Shown piece after piece: positions 1 to 12,700 of a DNA stretch of 64,000 nucleotides; positions within the stretch are counted from its first letter, which is position 1, and each line of letters begins with the position of its first letter. The stretch is from Ovis canadensis (Eukaryota; Chordata; Mammalia; Artiodactyla; Bovidae): contig NC_091256.1 of the NCBI RefSeq assembly GCF_042477335.2, positions 33,944,001 through 34,008,000 of the forward strand, written 5' to 3'. Under the pieces are notes generated by a model. That model was not told where the DNA came from, ran no database searches, and saw only the letters and a list, made by a program, of their open reading frames with translations. The translations under genes and the position numbers were made by a program.

Positions 1-276
1 GTGTGCACTAGCGCCTTTGCTTCAGAAAATAAATGTTCAACCAAAACTGTTGAAGAGCAGCATGAAACACCCAGGATAATGTAAAGAAGTTCTCAGTCAC
101 AGAACAATTAACAGATCAGTTCAACTATCATCCCAAACTACCAGCCACTTACGGAACACAGAGCGTGCTCACTTTGAGTCTGGTCAGTGCCTACAGCCCA
201 CAAAATTCTTCCCACAAGCCAAGCGAGTGGTTCCAAAGTGCCTCGTCTATATAGTCTTACTGATGTGGGCACCAGA
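1..276 (-). other. SLC30A10: SLC30A10 3' untranslated region (start of it)
   Basis: This is sequence immediately downstream of the SLC30A10 stop codon on the minus strand. No AATAAA signal reads on the minus strand here, so the 3' UTR probably continues beyond the left edge of the window. Confidence 0.6.
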
Positions 277-776
277 TTAAAAATGTGTGCTGTTGACATA
301 ACGTGAGTCCTCCTGAGGCTTGCCAAGAGCTTGTCCATGGTCACTCAGACAACCTTCCAAAGATACTTCAACAGCCACTTCAGTGGTCTGTCGTCTACCG
401 AGGCCATCACTCTGGGACATGTCCAGAGGGGGACAGCCATTGTGCTCCGCACAGCCATTGACGTGGGCCAGTGGCAGGGCCCCAGGGGGACAGCACAGCT
501 GCTTGGCACAGCTCTTGGCGATGCAAGGCGAGCTGCAAAGCAACTGCAAGTCCTTCTGCCCCAGGGGCCCCTTCAGGTCTGCCTTCTCAAACTGGATGGT
601 CACATTGTGAATTCCGGCGTTGTGGAAGATTTCTCGAACTTTCCTGTTGGCATCCTGATCTCCCCCATCCTGCTGATACTTGATGTGCAGAGTGGCAATG
701 ATCTTCCCACTTATAAGCTCCCAGATGTGGACTTCATGGACACTGCTAATTCCGGGCACAGCAGAGAGCTTACTCA
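277..776 (-). CDS. SLC30A10: SLC30A10 exon 4 (C-terminal domain and stop)
   Basis: The acceptor AG is at 777-778 and the exon opens with TG, completing the Met codon begun in exon 3. It encodes residues 323-488, ending at a TAA stop at 277-279. It contains the CDF C-terminal domain core (VHEVHIWEL, then GKIIATLHIKY). A Cys-rich stretch follows (CSSPCIAKSCAKQLCC, about residues 405-420), and the protein ends in NSTHF. The Cys cluster is typical of ZnT10. Almost every residue can be aligned to the human C-terminus. Confidence 0.96.
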
Positions 777-3700
777 CTAGAATAAGGAAGAGAAAACAAT
801 AGCCAAGGTGAGGGCTGTAATTGGAACATGGAACCACCGTGGGACAGGTAGGGTCCCTTTACACCTTCTCACCAGAATGATGTCATTATTAAGAATAAAG
901 AAAGGAAAACAGCTGTACCTATATGAGCACATTTTCCCATAATCTTCTTCTTCCTCTCTAAGTTCCTCTAACATACAGGGTAAGCCCATAAAAGGCAACT
1001 GAAGAAAATAAGATTCACAACAAGCCTCCCAAAATACGCAGGTTGTTGAGTGTACAAGGCATTAAGTGTTCTGATGGACTGGCACGGGAATATAAAATAG
1101 CATGTCTTTTTTAAAGGGGATTTGGCAATATAGATCAAAAACTTTTAGCAGTAATTCTAATACTAGGAATTTAACTGAAAGGAAACAACCAAATATTTAC
1201 ATATGAGAATGGTTTGGGCAATACCTTTAGTGTTAATGAAAAAAAATGGAAACGGCAAGGAAATAGTCAATTATATGACAGACGGTGACATAGCTGTGAA
1301 AAAGCAAACTGCATATTTAAGGCTATGAGGAAAGGTATATAAGGTATTTTTAGATGAAAAAGCCAATAGCTGGACTGTATATGTGGCATGATCTTTTCCC
1401 CTTTTTTTAGTGAAACGGTGTATATACACATACAAAAATTTTCAGCCAGATAAAGTCTTGTTTCAGTGAATGACTGACACAAAAATTGAGTGTTAATTTC
1501 CGGGTGGTAGGATTATGAGAGATTTCTATTTCCTTATTTAGGCTCTTCTGTAGTGTTGATACTTTCTAGCATTTAGAAACATGGTATTGAACAGTGAATC
1601 CAAGCAGCCTAGAGCCAGCTGGTCTGAATTCAAGTTTAGTCACTGACTGCCTGCAGGAGCTGCATGACCTTACTCAGTCCCTCTGTGCCTCAGTTTCCTT
1701 ACCTGGAAATTAAGATAATCACAGTACCTCATAGGATTATTTTAAAATTACAATGAGTTAATATAAGCAAAGCATCTGGACAATATTGCCTAGCATGTAA
1801 TCAGTGCCATTCAAGTGTTGCTATTGTTATTACAGTCTAATTTTAATATTAATATCTGCTTTATAGATATATATACATATATACGTGTATGTGTGTGAAA
1901 GTCACTCAGTCATGTCCAACTCTTTGCAACCCCATAGACTACACGGTGCATGGAATTCTGCAGGCCAGAATACTGGAGTGGATAGCCTTTCCCTTCTCCA
2001 GGGATATATACATATACATATATATATAACTCTGTTAAAAGGCAATAAAAGAATATATATCACAAATTGCCATTGAGTTGGCCAAAAGTTCATTCAGGTT
2101 TTTTCAAGATGTTATGGAAGAACCCCAGAGAACTTTTTGGTCAACCCAATATGTGTTTAATTTGCTTTCTCCATGAGGAAACAAGCCCCTGGAAAGAGCC
2201 TCCTTCACCTCAGTCCTCCCCAGCCTGCAACACTGCACGAAGATTAGGCACGCAGAACAGTCACACTGTAAAGCATGCCTCTGGAGGGAAAGCCTAGCCA
2301 TGGCAACACGGTGTATTAAGATCCATCAAATCTAATTTCAGCTAGTTGTCATGAAATAAGGTCTTCCAGTTTTCAGCCACATAGTGGGCCTGGGCTTTAG
2401 TTCATGTTCACTGTCTCACCGATGAAGTGATGATAGAAAAATAGCAAAGATTCATGGAAAAAAAAAAAAAGTGTTTTTCTATAAAAAACATTCTTTCCAT
2501 TTAGAAACACTAGAACTAAAGCTGTACATTCAGTTTCTCACCAACATCTAGAAAGCTCCCATTTAGACATTCTAGAAGGCCTCAAAAAACATTCTCAGAT
2601 GCACATAAGCTGAAGTGAGAGCTTGACCTTCTGTTTGAGCAAAGCAAAGAAACAGATTTCACTACTGAATGAGTGGATTGAAACATGGCCCATTTTCCTG
2701 TGTTTTAAGACACACAGTGACTTGCATGCCCACAAAAATCAATTAACTAGAAAGCAGGATCTAGAATATGAAGGAATGACTCATATTTTCAGAATAGGGG
2801 GAATAAAAATCAAGTCCTGAGCAGAGTGGCCTTATCTGAGTTAGAATAAATCCCTGACACGAAGGTCAATAAATAGCCTAGGAATATTAATAGGGACTGC
2901 ATAAGAAACACATTCTCAAAAACTCGCGGTAAAGTTAGAGAATGCTGGGCTAAAAAGGACCTCTGGTTCTTGGAGCTGCGAGTCATCTTAGTAGCTGTAG
3001 TCATCTACGAAACATAGAAGGATGTTTCAACTGCTTGGTGATTTAAAATGTTTCAAGAGACATAAATCAAACACTGCTCTGAAATGATGCGGCGCTTTGG
3101 CCTGAAGAACATTCAGTGGGCAGCGGTTTGAGATCAGAATGGCATGACTTACTCAGCTCTTCCATGTTGACGCCTTTGGGGACCATCTGCAGCAGAATGG
3201 CGGCAGTCTCCTTGATGAGCGGGAAGGCAGATGATAAAATGATGATGACCATGATGACCGTCAGGCTGGGGTCAATGTAGCACTGCCAGTTACACGGGTC
3301 CTCGCGTTTCAGGGGAAGCACATAGAATATGATGGCTGTGATCACCACCACCACTGACCCCAGGGCATCCCCCATCACATGCAAAAGTACCCCTGCAGGG
3401 GAGAAAGAAAGACCAATCAAGCCCAGATCCACGTGTGGGAGCCGCGTGACACTCAGTGACTTGGCTTCCCAGCTCTGTGAATACTTGTTGCTACTTTTTT
3501 TCTGTTCTGTTAGAACAGCAGGTTGGATTAGAAAGCAAAAACAATGACCATTGCATCACAGAAAAACAAAAGCCCAGACCACCATCCCATGACCCAGAGA
3601 ACCCGGAATAGCCTAGGAAGATTGTGAGCTGCAAACACCTGCGGGAAGACGGACTGGGCTAAAGTGCCACATTCCCTTCCCTAAATGCCTTTGCCTACTT

Positions 3701-6700
3701 TTCGCTTACCCTGTGGTCACTTAAACTGCATTTGGTTTAAGAGATCCTCCGGAATGTCCCCACTAAAGAACTCTTTGTCTCAATAAAATAACATTTAAAT
3801 TCTACAGATAATAACAAAAATTGGGGTTGCCTTTACTTAAGGGAACCACTTTGAAAAGCTTTAATTATGATATAGGAAACATGTCATCCCAGCAAAGAAG
3901 ATCTAAATGTTCAATCATTTGTTGGACATAGACTAAATAAACTGTGCTTAGTCATTTAGTCAGTCCTATCTGACTCTTTGCGATCCCATGGACTATAGCC
4001 TGCCAGGCACCTCTGTCCATGGGGATTCTCCAGGCAAGAATACCAGAGTAGGTTGCCATACTCTCCTCCAGAGGATCTTCCCAACCCAGGGATCGAGCCC
4101 AGGTCTCCCATATTGCAGGTGGATTCTTTACTGTCTGAGCCACCAGGGAAGCCCAGACTAAATTGGGATTTAGTGAATTAGGTGAAGATTTGTCAGAAGG
4201 ATTATACAGTATAAACATAATGTTTTTGGGGTTTTGTTTTGTTTTGTTTTTTACTTTGTGTACATCAGACTCTCTCTCTTCAAAGTATGGTTGGCAGCTT
4301 CAGCATCACCTAGAAGCTCGTGAGACATACAGAATCTCAGGCCCCACTTCCAATCTTTTGAGTCCAATTCTGCATTTTAATAAGATCCCCAGGTGATTCA
4401 AATGATGATAAAAATTTTCAAAGCACTTCTCTAAAAGAAAGCATACAAACTAAGAAAGATCTGCTCTGTCTCTCCAGGTATCCCAGATTCACTCAATAGA
4501 ATTAATAATGATCTAAAATACTAACAAACTCACTCATGGCTGTGCCTGAATCGTTCCACTTAGAAGAGGCTAACTTCTTCTTGGCAGCTTCTGAGTAGCA
4601 TCATGGTGTCAAATGGCATTTTGAAAACATACCAAATGTAAATTGTGGCAACTTCCCCCCACCAAAGAAGCACAAGAATAAAAAGGAATCCCCACATCTC
4701 CTTCAGGCTGTTTACTAATGGCAATAGGATCCTGATTCAATAAATACATTGAAAAGTCCGATTTTTAAAGTCTGTGCCCACTCTGTCCACCCCACCCCCA
4801 CAGGAGTGTCTTACTTCCCAGTCCTTGTCCTCAGCCACCAAGAAAAACTCAAAATGTTCCCAAGAGCTGGTCTCAAGAAGAAACCGAAGATCAAAGCTTT
4901 AACCTTCCCCAGGGCAATACAAAACACTACCATAAAAATATGAAGACCAATTATTGCCTTTATGCACTCAACACCATTTTTACTGCCTGAGAGTGTCATT
5001 CTCTTTTTCACTCATTTAGACTATAAGTAACATAAGGGTGAGGGTTGTACCCTAAATTTCCTTTATTTATGTTTTAGCACTGGAGGTATACCATCTAGAC
5101 ACTTAAAAAGTATTTTCTGGTTGATTAGTCAGAACTCTCACAATACAAAGTAACTTCTGCCTCTTAGTAAGAATAACTAATGACAGCCAAGATATGTACA
5201 CCAGACATTGTTGTATGTTGCATGTATGGAAATTTATACATTAAGTGCTTTTGAGGACTCTCTGAAGTGGTTAGTCTCTCCGTTTTACAAATGAGGAAAC
5301 TGAAGCACAGAGTAGTTAAGTGACTTATCCAAGATCACACAGCTAAAACGTGTTTGAATGGGGATATAAATCTGCATAGTCTGACTAGAGAACCATTACA
5401 TATCCTGCACCATCTAAGTCCCAAATTCAAGTTTCAGGTTCTTCTGAGAAGTCCCACTACTGGCTCCTAAGAAAAAAATGTTCAAACTTATTTTTCACAT
5501 AATCCACAGTAAGAACCCTATTTTGCATCCTAGCCCAGGCATAAATGTACAGTGAAACAAATATTTCTGGAAAAAACAAAAACCTGTCCTTACACAGGAT
5601 TCATTACTATTTTTCTATTTCATTCAATTCTAGTTCATTTTCTAAATGATGATCATACTCTACTAAATTGATTTTATTACCCAAACTATCGTGACCCTCT
5701 GAAAAACTGCTTACAGCATCACGTCACTAAATTCCTGAGACTGGCCATTGCGGTGTGTTTTCTGGCCTCCCACAGAAAAATGGTCTTTATCTTCTGGGGA
5801 GCACAGTCCACTGGCAGGATTCTGAGATAAGTAGGTCAGTAACTTCTAGAGGGAAGACTATTCCCTGTGATGGGAAATCTCAGGAAAGGCTTCTCAAGAG
5901 ACGGGCAAGCCTCCAAAGAGGAGGTGGACTTCAAAAGGCAATGATGTCCCAGGCAGGAAAACTCAGCTGGAATGTGTTCCAAGCACAGAACTGGAATGAG
6001 GCTGCAGACGAAGACTTGTGAGGCAACGTGAGAGACAGACCTGATGGTCTCTCTCTATGATTCACGGACCTTGTGAACATCAACCTCTTACAGCAGCAAG
6101 ATTCTCACTGGTGAACTGAGGAGGGTAATAACGTCAGCCTCACTTCCCAAAGCAGCTAGCTCTAAAGAGGCCGTGAAACAACATCTGGAAACCCACTGAG
6201 AAGTAATCACACTGAACTGATGGGGAGGCTACTTGTTAAGGGAATCCTCCGCGCTGTTCCAACTAGCATGTATTTCTCGCAATAGCACAGCGATGTCCAC
6301 ACTGCTATCATCTCCCTTACATAGATAAGGAAACTGAAACTCAAAGAGGATACTTTGCTTGCCCAAGGTCACCCAGCTAGTGAAAGGCAGAGACAGAACT
6401 CAAACCAGACCTCCCTGCCTAAGCACCTTCCTCACCCGCTCTACAAGTGACCTGGGCCCTGAAACCTGGGACCCTTTGTTGCAGTGCTTGCAGCGGGACA
6501 AAGGCCTCCTCCAGCAACAGAATACAAAGAAACGATAAGGGACTGAACATAGCTGGGTGTATGAGCAGCTGGGGCATATTATGAACAGTAAGGATTCCCT
6601 GGTGGCTCAGACGGTAAAGCGTCTGCCTGCAATGCAGGAGATGGGGGTTCGATCCCCGGGTTGGGAAGATCCCCTGGAGAAGGAAATGGCAACCCACTCC

Positions 6701-9700
6701 AGTACTGTTGCCTAGAAAATTCCATGGATGGAGGACCCTGGTGGGCTACAGTCTATGGGTGGCAAAGAGTCGGACACAACTGAGCAACATCACTTATTCA
6801 AGATACAAAAAGACCAAAAAGCCCAACTTCCACTTCTGAAGAGCCTGGAGCAAAAGCAGGGGACTGAGGATGCCCTCCACACATACATCACTACCAAAGG
6901 GGTGGGCGAACCACCTCAGTAAGCCAACTCTCCAACCCAATCCCTGGCCTGGCCCCCACCTTCAGCCCATATAGGGAAACAGCTGAACTGTTACTTGTTC
7001 TCACTCACCCCCACCCCCCAAAATGCAGGAGAGGTGGGTTCGATTCCTGGGTCCAGAGGATCCCCTGGAGGAGGAAATGGCAACCCACTCCAGTATTGTT
7101 GCCTGGAAAATTCCATGGACAGAGGGGCCTGGCAGACTATAGCTGTGGGGTCGCAAGAGTCGGACATGACTGAGCAGGTAAACAACAGCAGACTATCAGA
7201 GTGCCTGCAGTTTGCTGAGCACCCTTCACTTTCTTGTCTGGCCTCTAATCAATTTTTATTGATTAAGGAGGCCAAGAACCCCAGTCGGTAACAGCGGGGA
7301 AGTAGGGGAGACTGTTAAAGGGTAAGGGTGAGGCAGTAAATGAGTGAACAGAAGGCCAGAAACGTCTAGAAAGGAGCATTGGCACGAGAACAGCAAGTCC
7401 TTGAATGTCTGCAGTGTTAGGGCCTCATTCCTGATGCAATAAAGGTTTCAGGGCAGATTCTGCTGAGACCTCATCTGTGATTCGGAAAGGTAGATCAGGC
7501 AGTAAGTACTGTCTGAGAGGCAAAGATTGCCACCTGGTAGACGACCCAGTCACCTGATTAGTCACGGTGCTCACAGGTAGTTTTGCAAAACCAGGACCCT
7601 TAGCCCTCGCTTGCTGTCTTTAGAGAAAAACAAAACTAAAACACTGGCATATAGCCTGGAAACTTGATATAAGTTAATGTGTGTCCCAGCATGTATCAGT
7701 GGTACTGAATTTATTGAATAACTGGAAACATAGTACCTTAGCACTGGGCATTAGCAAGTGGCTGAGGAAAGATGGGAGATCTTTCTTAATGGGAAAAAAA
7801 AAAAACCTCAAGAATTAAAAAGAAACACTTCCTCAAGAGGGAGGGGATATATGTATACGTAACAGCTGTTTCACGTTGTACAGCAGAAGTCAACACAACA
7901 TTGTAAAGCAATTATACTCCAATTAAAAAGAAAATAAAAGAAATACTTCATCCCAGGAGATTTCTTTTCAAAAGAGGTCAAGATTGTTATTCATCCATTT
8001 ATATTTATACTGAAATAAAAAGGGTTAATTGTCTTTCTGATACCCTGTTGCAGTTTTTCTTAATGGATCATGTTTGAGTCTAATAAATAAAATCAACCAG
8101 AACAAAGGGCACTTGTTTCTCTGATGAGAAGTTTCAAGAAATGTGCTTTTGTGTTGCTTTGCAGCAGAAGATGGGGTATGTTTTTTAGAAGGCATTTTTT
8201 ATTCCATTGAAATAAGAAAATCAAGAAATGGCTTTTGCCATAGTATTCTTAGAAATCAAAACCAGAAAGTTACCTAAATGTCCATTAACCAAGAATGGAT
8301 ACCTACAGGGTGGAATACTCACACAACGGAACATTGTAATGAAAATGAATGCTCTAGGACAACATTCAACAATATGGATGAATCTCCTCAATGTAATGTT
8401 GAGTAGAAGAAGCTGGGCAAAAATTGTACCGACTGTAAGATTCCATTCATATAAAGTACAAATGCAAGTACAATGAATCCATGCTGTTCCAAGTCAGAAT
8501 AGTGGTGACCTGGGAGGGTGCCTAGTGACTAGACAGGAGCATGCGGGGGGCGGGGCGTGCCCTGGGGTGATGGTATCTTCTGTTTCTTGATCTGGGTATT
8601 GTACATGGAAGCGTTCAGTTCACTAAAATCCACTGATTGCATATTTATGATATGTGTACTTCTGAGTATGTATATTATACTTGAGTAAAATTTTTACGTT
8701 AAAAAAAAAAGAAATAGTTTTTGTTCACAAGACTTCCCATCAGCTGTTTGTTCCCTTGAGTGTCTGGGAAGGACTGTCTTGCTTTCTAAAGCAGTGACTA
8801 AAATGTCAGAACTGTAATCATTCAGTGGACTGTGGACACTGGAGAAGCCAGCCACCCTGGTGGAGTCCAGAGGCAGTGCGAGATGACAGAAAGAGCCAGA
8901 AACAGAAGCCCAGGATCCCAGCCCTGCCTCCACTGTTAGCCGGGGTGACTTGGGAAGTCACCAGAATCTCTGGTCCCTTTTGCTCATCTATAAAGTGAAG
9001 GCCCTGGAGTCTAAATTCCCCAAGGCCTTTCCAGCTTTAACACGCTGTGGTCTTTCCCTGAATGAGGGCACAGGATTCAAGGTAAGGCCAGCTTGTCCCT
9101 CGGCCTGAAATACAACCAGGCTCCTGTTAACCACAGCCAGACACTGAGCTCACCTGTCCCTGAAGCAGCTTAGGTTGGAGCCCAGCAATTCCACTCACCA
9201 CCTGAAGCACAATAGAATCCCACTCTTCAGGTTGTTCTGAATGCTAAGTGACCCATTCATGAATGGTGCCTAAGAGCAAGTGTGCCCTCCATAAAAATGT
9301 TAGCTCCCAGATAGCTCAGACCTCCCAAATGTCTGACCCCTTACACAACAACCCCATGAAATGGGTACTACTGCTATCCTCATTTTAAAGATGATGGATT
9401 GGGAGGCTGAGACAGGTTCAAAAGTTGCCTGAGGTCATCTGGTTCTTAAGCAGCAGAGCCCAGACCCAAACCCAGGCAGCTTGAGCCCAATCCCAATCTT
9501 TTTGCCTCTGAGTTCTTTACCTCTATGGGAGCTACCGGTGCATTTTGTCAGCCCCTGTGGACCACAGGGCTCAGGTAGGTATGGCAAGGCACTTCACCAC
9601 TGATGTTTTTCTACCCAGGAGTTCCAATAGCTGTGGAGTGAAAATTAGCAGGATCATCCAATTTTCCCTTACATATGTTTCCCAAACAAGGTCACAATAT

Positions 9701-12700
9701 CTACTGGGACCTACTCTTCATTCTTTGCTACTTTCCACCTACCTGTTCTCTTTCTCAGAAAAATAAGATGAGGATGAATAACCAACAAGCTCACATACGT
9801 GGCATCTTTAAAAAGTTAAAAAACAAGCTCACAGATACAGAGAACAGATTGGTGGTTGACAGAGGTGGTGGCAGGGAGCAGGGGGGCACAAAATGGGTAG
9901 ATGGAGTTAAAAGGTACAAGCTTATTATAAGATAAATAAGTCCTAGAGATGCAATGTACATCATGGTGATTATAATTCATAATAATGTATCCCATATTTG
10001 AAAGTTGCTAACAGAGTATATCTTAAAATTTCTCATCAAGACAAAATAAAAACTTACTACGTATGATGATGGACATTAACCATGCACTGCAATTAATCTG
10101 TTAATATTTATACTATGGTGATCACTTCACATATTATACAAAGATCAAATCATTATATTATATATCTGAAACTAATGTTATATGCCAACTAATCTCAATT
10201 AAAAAAGAATAAAAACAGAATGTGCTTTGAAAAGATAAAGTGCTATGATGGTGAACTCCATTTTTAAAATTCACTAAATTATATATATATATTTATCAAA
10301 CCTTTAAAAAAGGATAAATTAAAGGATTATGAGTTTTCATCATAGATTCTCTTCCCCAAAAGAGTCACCACCACACTTTTTAGAAATTCCCCTATTGCAG
10401 TTAACTTTTTAAAAAACTAATTCATTTAGAAATGTTTAGGAGCTCATGTGTTGCTGTTGTTCTTTTCTGCTTTTCTCTCTGGATTCATTCTGGATATCAC
10501 TTTATAAAACAGATGTGAGATTCTCAGAACTGAAGGTATCTTTTGTATACTTGTTTTTCTTTGTAATATTTACCTCTAAGCCCCACTTCCAGCTTCCTCA
10601 AACCAACTAAAGATAAAGGGCTGCATAATCTTTGTTCTGGCTTTCCTGGTAACTCACTATAAGGAAACCGCCTGCAAAACAGGAGACTCGGTTTTGATCC
10701 CTGGGTTGGGAAGATCTTCTGGAGAAAGGAATGGCAACCCACTCCAGTGTTCTTGCCTGGAGAATCCTATGGACAGAGGAGCCTGGTGGGCTATAATCCA
10801 TGGAGTTGCCAAGAGTCAACACAATTGATGGACTAACACTTTTGTTTTCACTCTTTGTTGAAATTATCCGTCAGTTTGGGGATTGACCCTTCTTGAATCT
10901 CTCTGAAGAAAAACCTGTGCTCAAGAAGTTGGAGAGGGGAGATGTAGTATACCATGTTAGTGTCCGGTGAGAAAACTTTTGAAATCTCAGTGCTGACCTT
11001 CACCCTGGGTCTGTGACCTTGAGCTCATGGTAGGAGAGATGCTAGTGATGTGCCTTCCTTCTCTCTCCTGGAACCCTCACTTTGGACATGGAGGTGGAGA
11101 TTCAAGTGAACCAACAGACAGACCCATCAGGAGCATATTTCTGGCCAAAATAAGTGAAGCAATGAGGGTCACTGAGCAAGTTCACTTGGGGCATGACCTT
11201 GGATAGATCCCACCCACTCTCTTCCAACCTTTATCAAAATGATACTCAATTCAAACAGGCTGCGCTTTATGTTCACAATATCTATGGGTGGGCAAAATGG
11301 AGCAGTAGCAAGCCAGAGATCTGGGGGGCCCTGGAGCAGCAGCATGAGCATGGGTCTAAGTAGAGCAAGGATAAATCATTAGCAACTCTGTCTCCCGAGA
11401 ATCGATGCCACCATTAGGCAAGAGACTAAGGTCATAGTCTCTACATGTAGCCCGCCAACTTTCTAACACACCTATGAAAAGGCAAACAGAAATGAAGAGT
11501 TCAGCACAGTCCATATGTAACACTTAAAAGGATTTCAACTTAAACCCAAGTCAACCCTACCTCTGATATTCAGGGCTTCAGACTTTTTCTCCTTTTTCAT
11601 CGTCTCTTCTGGCTCATTCTGGGTGTTCAGGGAATCACCTGCATTCAAAGAAGAAACCTCGTGTTGTGTATAAGTTCTACAAGCAAAAAGAACCAATGGA
11701 CTCAAAATACAGTTTTGTTATTTTCAGATCCTACTACCTTCCCAGATTCCCGCCTCTCCAAACACGCAGCCCAGGGGAGCAATTTTGGCCTTGAAATTAG
11801 CCTTGTGACTGGCCGCTGGACTTCATTCACACTCCCATGCGAGTTAAAGATTTAAAAAAAAAAAAAAAAAAGAGGCATGGGAACCCACCCTCATCCCCCC
11901 CAAACCTTTAACTCGCAAGGGGACTGAAGGATGGCAAAGGGGGAGGAAGGCAAACAGGGTGCAGATAGCGTACAATGGAGGGGGAGGGGTGCTATCTGTT
12001 GCCCAATAATAATAGCTGATCAAGGAAATCAATACTCCTATATAAGGAGACTCCTATGCAAGAGGGAGGGGTAAAGAGGGGCCCAAGGATCCAGGAGGAA
12101 AAAGAGAAATTGTAGGAATATGTTCAGTCAGCGGCAGAGACCTAAAGCCGGCCTGCAGGGGAAATCGATCACTTTTAAGCAGGCAGGTATAAAAGAGGGC
12201 GAGGAGGAAGGGACCGCGCGGGAGGAGGGAAGGGCAACGCCGGCCAGAGGATGCAACCGAAAGGCACCTGCTACGTTTGAGAACACGGTGGCCCCCTTCT
12301 CATCCTTCCTGTCCACCGAGGCCGCGCGGAGGGTCACGGCCGAGTCGCGGCCGGTAACGGGCAGGGCGCCGGCGTGCCAGCCACACTCGGCGCTTTGGGG
12401 ATCCCCGAAAGCGCCGCGGGTGCCCACCCCGGCCGCGGGCTGCGGATGCTGCTGCTGCTGCTGCTGCTGTCGGCGGCGGCGGCCACAGCAGGCGAACCAG
12501 GCGGCGCAGTCCTGGAAGATGAGCAGCCCCACCACGTTGACAGCCAGCCCCAGGGCGCCCACGATGAGCACCAGCTCGGGGTCATCAATGCGCTCGGGCC
12601 GGGCCAAGCGCAGCACGGCCTCCACGAAGATGGTGAAGCAAAGCGCGGTGAGGAAGACGGCGTTGCTGAGCGCGCCCACCACCTCGGCGCGGGCGTAGCC

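Larger units (their letters stand above)
777..3152 (-). other. SLC30A10 intron 3
   Basis: The donor GTAAGT is at 3147-3152 and the acceptor AG at 777-778. The intron holds a MIR, a partial Bov-tA SINE and a mariner MITE. The rest, including 780-1,575 and 2,160-3,150, is AT-rich with no recognised coding sequence. Confidence 0.8.
3393..11560 (-). other. SLC30A10 intron 2 (about 8.2 kb)
   Basis: Donor GTAGGG is at 11,555-11,560 and the acceptor AG at 3,393-3,394. The intron holds Bov-tA SINEs, MIRs and L1 3' fragments listed separately. Stretches such as 4,160-5,190, 5,400-6,250, 7,180-7,830 and 10,830-11,550 show no recognised element or coding sequence. Confidence 0.8.

Noticed and set aside
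6594..6792. tRNA-like sequences (A- and B-box-like) here and in many other places
   Set aside because: They are the tRNA-derived heads of Bov-tA/CHR SINEs without an intact cloverleaf; no true tRNA gene was found.
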